A stretch of 64,000 bases of DNA from Phycisphaeraceae bacterium. Its GTDB lineage: Bacteria; Planctomycetota; Phycisphaerae; Phycisphaerales; UBA1924. The DNA lies in the NCBI GenBank assembly GCA_020639195.1, contig JACKHB010000004.1:310001-374000 (forward strand). The letters are read 5' to 3'. The notes beneath the pieces were generated by a model. It was not told the DNA's origin. It searched no databases and saw only the letters and a list, made by a program, of their open reading frames with translations. Numbering within the stretch: position 1 is the stretch's first letter; every line of letters starts with the position of its first letter. A program made the position numbers and the translations under genes. This document shows, in pieces, positions 31,941 through 40,041 of the stretch.

Positions 31941-32471
31941 ATGGCAAGACTGAACGTTGTCGATCCCGCCGGTGCGACGGGCCGGGCGAGGGAGATCTTC
32001 GATGGGCCGCTCAAGGGCAAGCACTTCAATCTGTTCAAGGCGATGGCCAATTCCGGGGCGGTGCTGGACGCGTATCTGGGGATGTCCGGACCCTTGGGCA
32101 AGGGGGCGCTGTCGGCCAAGGAGCACGAGGTCGTGCAGCTTGCGGTTGGGTCGGCGAACAACTGCGACTACTGCCAGGCGGCGCACACGGCGATCGGGAA
32201 GATGGCGGGGTTGAGCGAGGGGCAGACGATCGAGGCGCGGCGCGGGACGCTGAGCGATGCGCGGCTCGATGCGCTGGCGAACTTCGCGCTCGCGCTGCAC
32301 GAGAAGCGCGGGCATGTTTCGGATGACGATCTGACGCGGGTGCGGGGCGCGGGGTTCACCGATGCGCACATCGCCGAGGCGGTGGGGAGCTACGCGCTGG
32401 CGGTGTTCACGAACTATTTCAACCACGTGAACCAGACGGAGGTCGACTTCCCGGCGCCGCCGGCGGTGTGA
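31941..32471 (+). CDS. AhpD/CMD-like peroxidase-family protein
   Basis: This encodes 176 residues from ATG 31941, with GAGGAG at a normal distance. The carboxymuconolactone-decarboxylase-type motif reads KEHEVVQLAVGSANNCDYCQAAHTAIGK in pieces: Glu, then CxxC, then His, the proton-relay arrangement of AhpD. Such proteins reduce peroxides through the CxxC pair in the cytoplasm. It starts 244 bp from the divergent PHP-GT gene; that spacer shows nothing recognisable. No alkyl hydroperoxide reductase partner is adjacent. Confidence 0.9.
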   Translation: MARLNVVDPAGATGRAREIFDGPLKGKHFNLFKAMANSGAVLDAYLGMSGPLGKGALSAKEHEVVQLAVGSANNCDYCQAAHTAIGKMAGLSEGQTIEARRGTLSDARLDALANFALALHEKRGHVSDDDLTRVRGAGFTDAHIAEAVGSYALAVFTNYFNHVNQTEVDFPAPPAV

Positions 32472-32516
32472 GGGCGCGTCGGCCGGGGACGGAGAGGCGC
32501 GCCAGAGCGCGACGAA

Positions 32517-33749
32517 TCAGGTCGATGCCGCGACGGCGCGACGCGTCCGAAGGGGCGGGATCAATGCGCCCAGTGCGCCGGGGATGGCGTGCCACATGAA
32601 GACGTGGGTGACGGCCATGTGCTTGACCCACGTGTTACGGGATTCGAGGGTCTGGATGAGGCCGCGCTGTCGCGGCGGGGGATTGCGCTGGACGACCAGG
32701 TACGCGATGAACGCCGCGGCGAGGACGGCGAGGCTCCATGGGACGGCGCGTCGAATCCAGGTCGAGGGCGCACTCGCGCCGTCTGATCGGCGGGTCGCGG
32801 CGAGGATCGTGGCGTCTCGCCCGAGCAGCATGACGGCCACGCCGAACGGCAGGCCGAGCAGGATGGTGAGGGGGATGTCGTTGGTCCAGAATCGCTGGGC
32901 GTGGGTGCTGGCCAGGGCGAGGGCGCCCGCGGGCGCCGCGAGGTGGATGGCGTAGCGGGCCCAGTTTGCCTTGCAGAGCAGGGCGATTCCGACGGTGGCG
33001 CAGAGGACGGCCAGCAGCGCGTTGAGATCGCCCAGGTCGAGCGCATCGCCGGGATAGCGGTTCACCGGTGGAGGTCGGAAGAGATCGAGGTCGTCGGGAG
33101 CGGGGGCCGGCTCTTTCGCGGACCAGCCGAGGAAGATCGCGGCGGCCAGCGCGAGCATGAGCGCGCCGACGACACGGAGGATGATCGAGCCGGCGAGGCG
33201 TTGGGCGCGCGTGGGCGTGGTGCGCTCGCCCGGGGCTGGCGGGGGCGGTGAGGCCGGGGTGCGGCAGGTCCACCAGACCACGGGCGCGGTGATGCCGCCG
33301 ATGATCGCGCCGAGCGAGAGACCGGCGAGGTACCGGTGCTCCATGCTCTTGGTGAGGATCAGGCCCGTGACCATCGCGCCGGTTCCGACGACGAACCAGG
33401 CGGGCACGTGCAGCCACCTGCGCGACATCGATGCCGCCCACCCGACCCCGGCGAATGCGCCGAAGAGGACGGCCGCGGGCATGGGATCGAGGTCGCGCCG
33501 AAACTTCTCGAAGGCGAGATACGAGCCGATCGAGAGGCACGAGATGCCAAGGGGGATGAGCCAGGGGCGATGGCGACGGAAGGCGGCGACGGCTGCGGAC
33601 TGCGTGAGAAACATCGCCGCGGGGAAGGTCATCTTGATGAAGAGTTCCTCGGGCCTGGCCTCGAGGATGATCCAGATGCCCAGGGGCACACCGATGGCTG
33701 AGGCGATGATCCAGACCAGCGCGGCCGCGAGGGCGCGGGTGTTGGGCAT
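32517..33749 (-). CDS. Polytopic membrane protein, unknown function
   Basis: This encodes 410 residues from ATG 33749, with GGAG a few bases before. About ten hydrophobic segments occur, beginning LAAALVWIIASAIGVPLGIW. A Pro-rich cytoplasmic loop at about residues 170-185 (CRTPASPPPPAPGERT) splits the chain into two halves. No transporter motif, conserved charged pair in a helix, or catalytic motif is evident. Its 262 bp upstream spacer contains a strong hairpin (33844-33878). Nothing in the neighbours hints at a role. Confidence 0.7.
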   Translation of the reverse strand: MPNTRALAAALVWIIASAIGVPLGIWIILEARPEELFIKMTFPAAMFLTQSAAVAAFRRHRPWLIPLGISCLSIGSYLAFEKFRRDLDPMPAAVLFGAFAGVGWAASMSRRWLHVPAWFVVGTGAMVTGLILTKSMEHRYLAGLSLGAIIGGITAPVVWWTCRTPASPPPPAPGERTTPTRAQRLAGSIILRVVGALMLALAAAIFLGWSAKEPAPAPDDLDLFRPPPVNRYPGDALDLGDLNALLAVLCATVGIALLCKANWARYAIHLAAPAGALALASTHAQRFWTNDIPLTILLGLPFGVAVMLLGRDATILAATRRSDGASAPSTWIRRAVPWSLAVLAAAFIAYLVVQRNPPPRQRGLIQTLESRNTWVKHMAVTHVFMWHAIPGALGALIPPLRTRRAVAAST

Positions 33750-33843
33750 GGTCGCGCTCCCATGCAGGAACCGGCGACTGTACCGGAATGTGACGGCTCG
33801 TGCGAGGCCCGCGGTGATCGTGGCGTGCTGCGCCGAAGAAGAC

Positions 33844-33878
33844 GGCCCCGCGCCGATGAGGCATTGCGGCGCGGGGCC
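33844..33878. repeat. Perfect 12-bp hairpin in a divergent spacer
   Basis: Arms 33844-33855 (GGCCCCGCGCCG) and 33867-33878 (CGGCGCGGGGCC) are exact complements around an 11-base loop. It lies 95 bases upstream of the leftward membrane gene and 134 bases upstream of coaD, where no gene ends. It could be a leader attenuator, the terminator of a small RNA, or a relic of a lost gene. No other feature is seen in this 262 bp spacer. Confidence 0.5.
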
Positions 33879-34011
33879 TCTCGCAGGGGTCGCGTGACTG
33901 GCGGAACCTCTCAAGCGTGCGATGGGCGGAGAGGATGGGCCAGCGGCGTGAGGGGCGCGGGGTCGTGCGCGGGTGGGGTCGTGACGGGAGCGACGACTAC
34001 ACTGGGCGCGA

Positions 34012-34554
34012 ATGGCCAGACACCTCGCCGTGTTTCCGGGCTCGTTCGACCCGATCACGTTCGGGCACCTCGACGTGATCGAGCGGGGGCGGGCGCTGTT
34101 CGATGAGCTGGTCGTCGCGATCGGGCGCAATCCATCGAAGGACGAGCTGTTCACCACGGCCGAGCGCGTGGAGATGGCGCGGGCGCTGATCCCGGAGCGG
34201 GCGGGGCTCGCGCCGGTGCGCGTGGAGGCGTACACGGGGCTGACGGTGGACTTTGCGCGCTCGGTGGGCGCGACGGCGCTGCTGCGGGGCATCCGCAACC
34301 TCTCGGACCTTCAGAGCGAGGTGCAGCAGGCGCTGACCAACCGGGAGATCGCGGGGCTTGAGACGGCGTTCGTGGTGGCTGGGCAGAGCTTCGCGTACAC
34401 GTCGTCGAGCCTGATCAAGCAGCTTGCGGCGCTGGGGCGGGACCTGACGGTGCTGGAGTCGATGGTGCCGCGGCTGGTGGTGGAGCGGCTGCGGACCAAG
34501 CGCGAGGAGGGGCATCCGGCGTTGGAGCGGATCCGGCAGATGGAGGAGGAGTAG
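34012..34554 (+). CDS. coaD: Phosphopantetheine adenylyltransferase
   Basis: This encodes 180 residues from ATG 34012. The nucleotidyltransferase signature is FPGSFDPITFGHLDVIERG, with the HxGH-type His in TFGH. The substrate segment is LLRGIRNLSDLQSEVQ and the C-terminal ISSxxVK-type motif appears as TSSSLIKQLAALG. It catalyses ATP plus 4'-phosphopantetheine to dephospho-CoA, the penultimate step of CoA synthesis. The length is typical (about 160 plus a short charged extension, EEGHPALERIRQMEEE). It is monocistronic, ending in tandem hairpins. Confidence 0.96.
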   Translation: MARHLAVFPGSFDPITFGHLDVIERGRALFDELVVAIGRNPSKDELFTTAERVEMARALIPERAGLAPVRVEAYTGLTVDFARSVGATALLRGIRNLSDLQSEVQQALTNREIAGLETAFVVAGQSFAYTSSSLIKQLAALGRDLTVLESMVPRLVVERLRTKREEGHPALERIRQMEEE

Positions 34555-34592
34555 GCGCGCCGCACCGCCGAGGGGACAGAATCACCAAGGTG

Positions 34593-34644
34593 CTCTTTCG
34601 ATGCGCGTAGAAAGAGGCATGCTCAAGCCGCGCTTGAGCATGCC
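34593..34644. terminator. Two adjacent hairpins between coaD and the VWA gene
   Basis: The first stem is CTCTTTC (34593-34599) with GAAAGAG (34610-34616). The second is a perfect 13-bp stem, 34616-34628 with 34632-34644 (arms GGCATGCTCAAGC and GCTTGAGCATGCC, loop CGC); the two share base 34616 and so are alternatives at that base. They sit between convergent stops (coaD ends 34554, the VWA gene ends 34678). Bidirectional termination is the simplest reading. Confidence 0.65.
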
Positions 34645-34677
34645 ACACAGAGTGAGCGGCTGACGACGCGGATTCGA

Positions 34678-35856
34678 TCAGCGATCGAAGTTGAGCCCGA
34701 CGCGCTGGGCCTGCTCGCGGATGGCCTTGATGAGCTGCTGGCCGAATGTGAGCGCTTCGCCTGACTCGGCGCGGCGCTGGCGCTCCTGGGCGATGAAGGC
34801 ATCGCGCTCCTGTGAGAGGGTCTGGATTCGACCGGCGAGGTCGTCACGCTTCTGCTGGTTTTCGGCGATGAACAGGACGCGCTGCTGGCCGTCCATGTCC
34901 TTCATGACGTCGGGGAGCGCCTCCTCGTCGATCGATGCGAGGACCTCGACACCCTCTTCGCGAACGGCGTCGACGAGGTCCCACGTGCGGTTGTCGTAGA
35001 GGTGCGAGGCCTTGGCGTTGGCGCGTTCGGCGGCGACGGCGGGGGTCGGGGCCGCGGCGTCGGCGGCGGTCTGTGCCGCGACGCCGGCGCGGGCGTGGGC
35101 GCCATAGCCCAGGTAGGTGGTGTTGAGTTCGATGCTCAGGGACATGAGCTCATCGTCCTGGGGCGCGGGGATGTGCTCGACCTGGGCGTTCTGGTCGATG
35201 ATGCTGAACTGGCCATCGGCGAGCTGGGCGCCCTCCTGCCAGCCGGTGGAGATGCCCTCGGCCTCGTTGCCGCAGAAGATCGTGTTGACGACGATGCCGC
35301 GGGCGATGGCCTCGGGGACGGACTGATGGAAGTCGACGCCGCCCTGGGTGAAGGGCTCGTTGCCGGCGATGACGATCATCTTGAGGTCTTCGCGGCGCTG
35401 GCTCCACTGGAGGCCCTTGACGGCGGCCTCGATGACGGCGCCGCAGTACTCTTCGCCTCCGTTGGTCTCGAGCTTGAAGAGCTCGAGGGAGACGGCGTCG
35501 AGATCGGCGGTGAAGGGGAGGATCTGGCGGAGTTGGTTCTCCTCCATCGGGATGGACTGCTTGCCGTACTCGTAGAGGGCGACCTCGAGTGTGGGGCGCT
35601 GGGGGCCCTGGCGGGCGAGGGCGAGTTCATTGACGATCGACCAGAGCTGGGCCTTGGCCTGCTCGATGAGGCCGTCCATGCTGCCGGAGGTGTCGAGGAG
35701 GATGGCGAGCTGGATCTTGGGGGTCTCGGCGTGTTCGGGGGCGATCGGGCGCGAGATGATGACGGGTGGTTCGGGTTGTGCCGTCGGCTGGGCGAGGGCT
35801 GGGAGGCCGATGCAGCCGACGAGGGCGGTCAGGACGCTGATTCGACTCGATCGCAT
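34678..35856 (-). CDS. Secreted von Willebrand factor A domain protein
   Basis: This encodes 392 residues from ATG 35856 with AAGGAG upstream. The signal peptide ends near GLPALAQ. The VWA domain follows from about residue 48. The MIDAS motif is DTSGSMDG, with LKMIVIAGNEPFTQGG and a further Thr/Asp pair supporting metal binding. The C-terminal third is a helical, Gln/Arg/Glu-rich region (QQKRDDLAGRIQTLSQERDA), probably a coiled coil. Similar planctomycete proteins are extracytoplasmic with unknown partners. The 208 bp to the upstream adaptor gene contains no gene. Confidence 0.87.
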   Translation of the reverse strand: MRSSRISVLTALVGCIGLPALAQPTAQPEPPVIISRPIAPEHAETPKIQLAILLDTSGSMDGLIEQAKAQLWSIVNELALARQGPQRPTLEVALYEYGKQSIPMEENQLRQILPFTADLDAVSLELFKLETNGGEEYCGAVIEAAVKGLQWSQRREDLKMIVIAGNEPFTQGGVDFHQSVPEAIARGIVVNTIFCGNEAEGISTGWQEGAQLADGQFSIIDQNAQVEHIPAPQDDELMSLSIELNTTYLGYGAHARAGVAAQTAADAAAPTPAVAAERANAKASHLYDNRTWDLVDAVREEGVEVLASIDEEALPDVMKDMDGQQRVLFIAENQQKRDDLAGRIQTLSQERDAFIAQERQRRAESGEALTFGQQLIKAIREQAQRVGLNFDR

Positions 35857-36064
35857 GTTCGTCTCCTTGGGCGTGTGTGTCGTCGAAGATACGGTTGAGC
35901 GTGAGCGAGGTGCGCAACGGGGCGGTAACGGGGAGGGCGGGGAGACGGAAGGTGGAGAGCGAACAACCAAAGGGCAGGGGATGAAGAGAACGCCGGCGCG
36001 CAGGGCGATTCCGTGCGGTTCGACGCATTCTTGAGTGGAGTGCAGATCTGCCTTGGGCCTTGGA

Positions 36065-37741
36065 TCAGTCGCGATTGCGGCGTTCGCCCCGCTCGCCGCT
36101 GGGCCGCTCGCCCTGCGGGCGTTGCTGGCCCTGCGACTGATCCTGTCCGGGTGCGCCGCCCATGGGAGGACGGGCGGGCGCGACGGGCTCGCCCTTGTCG
36201 TTGAGGGTGTAGCCGGCGGCCTTGAGGGCGTCGGGATCCCAGGGCGCGTTGTCGATCTCGGCGACGGATGGCCTGCGGAGCAGGACTCGCTCGCCGCCGT
36301 CGAGCCCAGCGACGATCTGGGCGAACATGTCCGACAGCTTGCCCAGCCGGACGGGCTTGCGCACGAACTTGGCGCCCGAGGGGATGTTGACGTACTGCAC
36401 GGGGCCGTCGCTGAAGACGGCGGCGATGGGCACGGAGAGGACGTTGGCGGCCTCGTCGAGGATGATCTGCGCATCGCAGCGCATGGCGGGCTTGAGCAAC
36501 TCGGTGCCGGGCTGGTTGGCGTCGAGGATGACGCGGACGGAGTACTCGCGCCGGTTGGGGTCGCGCCAGCCGCCGGTCTCGGCCATGACGCCGATGTTCT
36601 CGACGGTGCCGTTGAAGGTTCGGCCGACGGCCTCGACCTTGACGGTGACCTGCTGCTTCTCGCGGACGCGGCCGGCGAGGCTCTCGTGGACGCGGACGAC
36701 GGCGACCATCTCGGTGGTGTCGGGCAGGACGATGAGGGTCATGTTGGGCCAGACGTCGGTGCCGACCTCGAGCGTTTCGCCGCGACCGTATCGGGAGGCC
36801 TCGACGCTGGTGGCGTAGACGACCAGGCCCGCGCGGGGGGCGAGGATGCGTGCCGCGGAGACGTCGGCCTCGAGCTCATCGCGCTTCTCGATGCGGAGTT
36901 CGAGCTGCTGCTGTGCGGTCTGGCGGGCGGCGTCCCTGCTCTTGAGGTTGATCTCGTTCTGCTCGAGGACCTGGGCGAGATCGGCCTTGGCCTTCTCGAC
37001 GTCGGCGACCTTGGTCTTCTCTTCCTCGGGGTACTGGTAGTTCTCGTAGATGTCGACCTCGAGCCGGGCGATGACGTCGTTGGCGGCGGCCTCCTTGGCG
37101 GCGATGCGGTCCTGATCGAGCTCGTCCTTGGACTTGAAGTCGCGGGCGTAGAGGCTCTCGGTGCGCTCGAGCTTGTCGCGGAGTCGGACGAGTTCGTCGG
37201 AGGCCTTCTCGGCGCGGATCCGGAGTTCCTCGCGGCGCTTGGCGACTTCGCCCTCGCGCCAGCGATCGAGGGCGAGTTGGGCGAGTTCGACCTTGAGTTC
37301 GGCCTCGCGCTTGCGCGAGTCGTTCTCGGAGACCTGGATGCGGTAGTTGCCCTCGGCCTGATCCACGTCGTTCTGGGCGGCGATGACCGAGAGGCGTTCC
37401 TGACGGAGGCGCTCGGAGATGTCGTCGGCGTCGAGTTCGACCAGGAGCTGGCCTTCGGTGACGACGGTGCCCTCGGGGATGATCTCGACGATGCGCGTGC
37501 CGGTTTCGAGGGGGTTCTTGATCTCGAGCTGGCGGCGGGCCTGGAGGTCGCCCGAGGCCGAGGCGAGGATCTGGAACGTGCGGCGCTCGGCGGTGCCGAG
37601 TTCGGCTTCGCGCACGGTGACGCCCGAGCCGCCGGCGGTGCTGCGGGCGAGGAGGACCCCGCCGGTTCCCAGGCCGCCCACCGCGGCGAGGATGATCACG
37701 ATCTTGGTAATGGCGCGGCCCGTGCGCCTCTTGCCCGGCAT
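36065..37741 (-). CDS. HlyD-family efflux periplasmic adaptor
   Basis: This encodes 558 residues from ATG 37741. An N-terminal membrane anchor lies at about residues 12-32 (KIVIILAAVGGLGTGGVLLA). A lipoyl-like half motif (EIIPEGTVVTEGQLLVELDA) follows. A long coiled-coil hairpin spans about 105-280 and the second lipoyl half (ARILAPRAGLVVYATSVE) comes next. Beta-barrel and membrane-proximal domains finish before a Gln/Gly/Arg-rich low-complexity tail. Adaptors of this type bridge an inner-membrane pump (ABC MacB-like or RND) to an outer-membrane channel. No pump gene is adjacent, so the partner lies elsewhere. Confidence 0.9.
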   Translation of the reverse strand: MPGKRRTGRAITKIVIILAAVGGLGTGGVLLARSTAGGSGVTVREAELGTAERRTFQILASASGDLQARRQLEIKNPLETGTRIVEIIPEGTVVTEGQLLVELDADDISERLRQERLSVIAAQNDVDQAEGNYRIQVSENDSRKREAELKVELAQLALDRWREGEVAKRREELRIRAEKASDELVRLRDKLERTESLYARDFKSKDELDQDRIAAKEAAANDVIARLEVDIYENYQYPEEEKTKVADVEKAKADLAQVLEQNEINLKSRDAARQTAQQQLELRIEKRDELEADVSAARILAPRAGLVVYATSVEASRYGRGETLEVGTDVWPNMTLIVLPDTTEMVAVVRVHESLAGRVREKQQVTVKVEAVGRTFNGTVENIGVMAETGGWRDPNRREYSVRVILDANQPGTELLKPAMRCDAQIILDEAANVLSVPIAAVFSDGPVQYVNIPSGAKFVRKPVRLGKLSDMFAQIVAGLDGGERVLLRRPSVAEIDNAPWDPDALKAAGYTLNDKGEPVAPARPPMGGAPGQDQSQGQQRPQGERPSGERGERRNRD

Positions 37742-37864
37742 GCGTGCTTCCCTTCTGGACGTGGGTCAAATCGACCTAGCCACCACTGGCCAAACGAGCG
37801 ACGCTGGCCCTCCCTTGCGGGTGTACCCACGAAGGTGCACGAGGTTCGATTCTCCCGTCCAAAC

Positions 37865-37870
37865 TATAGA
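37865..37870 (+). promoter_or_regulatory. mqnB: Possible -10 box (TATAGA) of mqnB
   Basis: TATAGA lies 28 bases before the mqnB ATG in a locally AT-rich patch. The -35 position (around 37842) reads AGGTTC, which is poor, so this is only suggestive. Confidence 0.25.
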
Positions 37871-37897
37871 CAACCAGCACGATTGATACGCTCGGGC

Positions 37898-38662
37898 ATG
37901 GCCGACGGGTGCAGGGTTCTGGTTGTCGTTGCGGCGCCGCTGGAAGCGGAGGCGGTGCTTCGCGCGGCGGGGGTGGATGAGGGCTGGGCGGGGGTTCCCT
38001 GGACGCCCCACCGGATCGGGGATGGCGTGGATCTGGTGGTTTCCGGGGTGGGCAAGGCGTGTGCCGCGGGGGCGACGGTGGCCGGCTGGCGCGGGCACGA
38101 GTGGGTGCTGAGCCTTGGGATCGGCGGGGCGTTGCCGGGGTCGGGGCTGGCGCTGGGCACGGTGGTCGGGGCGACGTGGGCCGTGCTGGCGGATGAGGGC
38201 GTGCGGACGGGCGGGGGGTTCGAGGATCTGGCGAGGATGGGGTTTCCGCCTGTCGAGGGCATGGAGGCGGGTTCGAAGGGCGCGGGGCGGTGGATGCGGG
38301 ACGAGCCGGGGCGGGTGGCGGCGGGAATGGCGGTCGAAGCGGGGCTACCCCGGGCGATCGAGGTTCAAGTCCGTGGCGTGATCGCGACGGTGTCCACGTG
38401 CTCGGGGACGGATGCGCTCGCGGCGGAGGTGGTTGCGAGAACTGGGGCGGTGGTCGAGGCGATGGAGGGCGCGGCGGTCGGGGTGGCGGCGAGGCGACTG
38501 TCGCGTGCGAAGGGTGTGGAGATCGGGTTCGGGGAGGTTCGGGTGGTGTCGAACACGACGGGGGATCGGGAGCGGCAGGTGTGGGATGTGAAGGGAGCGT
38601 CGCCGAGGCTGGGGGAGGTAGCGCGCGCAATCATCGAGTTTTCGGGAGAGATCAGGCGCTGA
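37898..38662 (+). CDS. mqnB: Futalosine hydrolase
   Basis: This encodes 254 residues from ATG 37898. It has the nucleoside-phosphorylase-like fold: VVVAAPLEAEAVLRAAG at the start, LGIGGALPGSGLALGTVV, VSTCSGTDA, then VVEAMEGAAVGVAA with the catalytic Glu and RVVSNTTGDR near the end. Futalosine hydrolase releases hypoxanthine from futalosine to give dehypoxanthine futalosine in the alternative menaquinone route. No other mqn gene is in the window. MTA/SAH nucleosidase is the nearest alternative, but the VSNTTGDR end fits MqnB better. Its 3' end overlaps the convergent HD-GYP gene by 11 bases. Confidence 0.85.
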   Translation: MADGCRVLVVVAAPLEAEAVLRAAGVDEGWAGVPWTPHRIGDGVDLVVSGVGKACAAGATVAGWRGHEWVLSLGIGGALPGSGLALGTVVGATWAVLADEGVRTGGGFEDLARMGFPPVEGMEAGSKGAGRWMRDEPGRVAAGMAVEAGLPRAIEVQVRGVIATVSTCSGTDALAAEVVARTGAVVEAMEGAAVGVAARRLSRAKGVEIGFGEVRVVSNTTGDRERQVWDVKGASPRLGEVARAIIEFSGEIRR

Positions 38663-39896
38663 GGCGGCGATCCATGGCGCGGCTGAAGGTGCGCTGGGCG
38701 AGCGCATCGAGGTCGAAGGCGTCGGGCTCGGGCGGCTCGAAGAGGTCGTCGGCGACGTGGAAGCCTTCGGCGCGCACGATGTGGACATCGCGGCAGGTGC
38801 GCAGATCGAGGCGCGGACGGGCGGGCTCGGCGTCTTCGAAGGCGTCGTAGCCCCGGAGGATCTCGATCGTGGGGCGGCAGGGCTCGCGCGGGTCCCACGC
38901 GACGACGACGCCTTCCTCGCCCGAGGACAATCGGACGAGGGTGCCGGGCGCGAAGGGGGGCACGACGTTGAGGAGTCCCTTGAGGACGACGGGGTCGAGG
39001 CGTCGGGCGTAGGGCTCGGACTGGATGAGGCGCAGGGCGCGAACGGTGGAGGTGTCCTCGCCGCCGGGCGGGTGGCGGAGGCGATCGAAGAGGTCCGCCG
39101 CGGCGACGATGCGGGCGAAGATGTGGATCTCCTCGCCCTTGGGGGGGCGGGTGACGCCCCCGGACTTGACGCCGGGGAAGCCCATGCCGTCGAAGCGCTG
39201 GTGGTGGTGGAGGATGGCGGTGGAGGCGGCGGGCTCGACGGTGGTGCGGGCGAGGCGGTAGCCGAGGAAGGCGTGTTCCTGGAAGGCCTGATCGGACTCG
39301 TCGAGCGTGGCCTCCCAGCGGGAAATGACGTCGTCGTCGAGGCGGAGCATGCCCAGGTCGTGCAGCATGGCGCCGACGCCCAGGGCTGAGACATCGCGCG
39401 CGAGCGAGGGGGTCAGGCGCTCGCGTTCGCGGATGAGGTAGAACTCGAGCTTGAGGCCCATCAGGACGCTGAGCAGCGCGACGTTGGAGGCGTGGCGCAG
39501 GGCGGGGTGCTGGGCCGAGGCGATCTCGCGGACGAAGAGATTGGCGCGCGGGTTGTCCAGGAGCTTCTCGATGAGCGACTGCACCGCGCCCTTGTACGAG
39601 ACGTAGTCGAGCGTGGGGCTCCAGCGCTCGACGACGGCGTCGAACGCGTCGGCGACGCGCCGGGTGACTCGGGCGTGGGCGCGGTGGACCTCGCGGCTGA
39701 CGTATTGAGAGAGGAACTCGAGGCCGGGATATCGGATCCAGACCTCGGCGCAGCGGATCTCGCGGAGACGGCGGATGACCGGCTCGGTGAGGTCCACTCC
39801 GGCGCGGAGCAGGACGGTGTCCGGCCGGTCGGGGTGCGGCACGGAGAGCGCGAGGGTCATTCCCGCCTTGGCATGGACGATCGGGACGCGCAGCAT
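38652..39896 (-). CDS. HD-GYP-like phosphohydrolase
   Basis: This encodes 414 residues from ATG 39896. The N-terminal 120 residues (KAGMTLALSVPHPDRPDTVL, then a CAEVWIRYPGLEFL strand) match the domain often found before HD-GYP modules. The HD motif is GAMLHDLGML. The second signature reads HHHQRFDGMGFPG, so GYP is GFP here and the usual HHE is HHQ. Metal ligands His and Asp are kept, so cyclic-di-GMP hydrolysis remains possible but uncertain. A C-terminal beta-rich extension of about 90 residues follows (LVRLSSGEEGVVV). Cytoplasmic. Confidence 0.87.
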   Translation of the reverse strand: MLRVPIVHAKAGMTLALSVPHPDRPDTVLLRAGVDLTEPVIRRLREIRCAEVWIRYPGLEFLSQYVSREVHRAHARVTRRVADAFDAVVERWSPTLDYVSYKGAVQSLIEKLLDNPRANLFVREIASAQHPALRHASNVALLSVLMGLKLEFYLIRERERLTPSLARDVSALGVGAMLHDLGMLRLDDDVISRWEATLDESDQAFQEHAFLGYRLARTTVEPAASTAILHHHQRFDGMGFPGVKSGGVTRPPKGEEIHIFARIVAAADLFDRLRHPPGGEDTSTVRALRLIQSEPYARRLDPVVLKGLLNVVPPFAPGTLVRLSSGEEGVVVAWDPREPCRPTIEILRGYDAFEDAEPARPRLDLRTCRDVHIVRAEGFHVADDLFEPPEPDAFDLDALAQRTFSRAMDRRLSA

Positions 39897-40041
39897 GGCC
39901 TTTGCAGAAGATCGGCCGGTCGGGGCCCCGAGATCGGGTTGCTTGCGACGGAGCGCTGCGAAGGGCCATCGTGATCGACGGCGCCTGCCTGGATTGACGC
40001 GGACGGCGGGGGCGAGGGGCGGGTTCTCGGACCAGCGTGGG

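Noticed and set aside
29210..32326. Long rightward frame antisense to the PHP-GT4 gene
   Set aside because: Shadow of codon bias; no motif, and the leftward frame has full PHP and GT4 signatures.
37757..37861. tRNA-like segment: GGTTCGATTC T-loop-like motif with GGACG...CGTCC ends
   Set aside because: The T-stem has at least two mismatches, no anticodon arm can be drawn, and the span is about 104 bases. It is not a functional tRNA; an att-site remnant is possible but unsupported.
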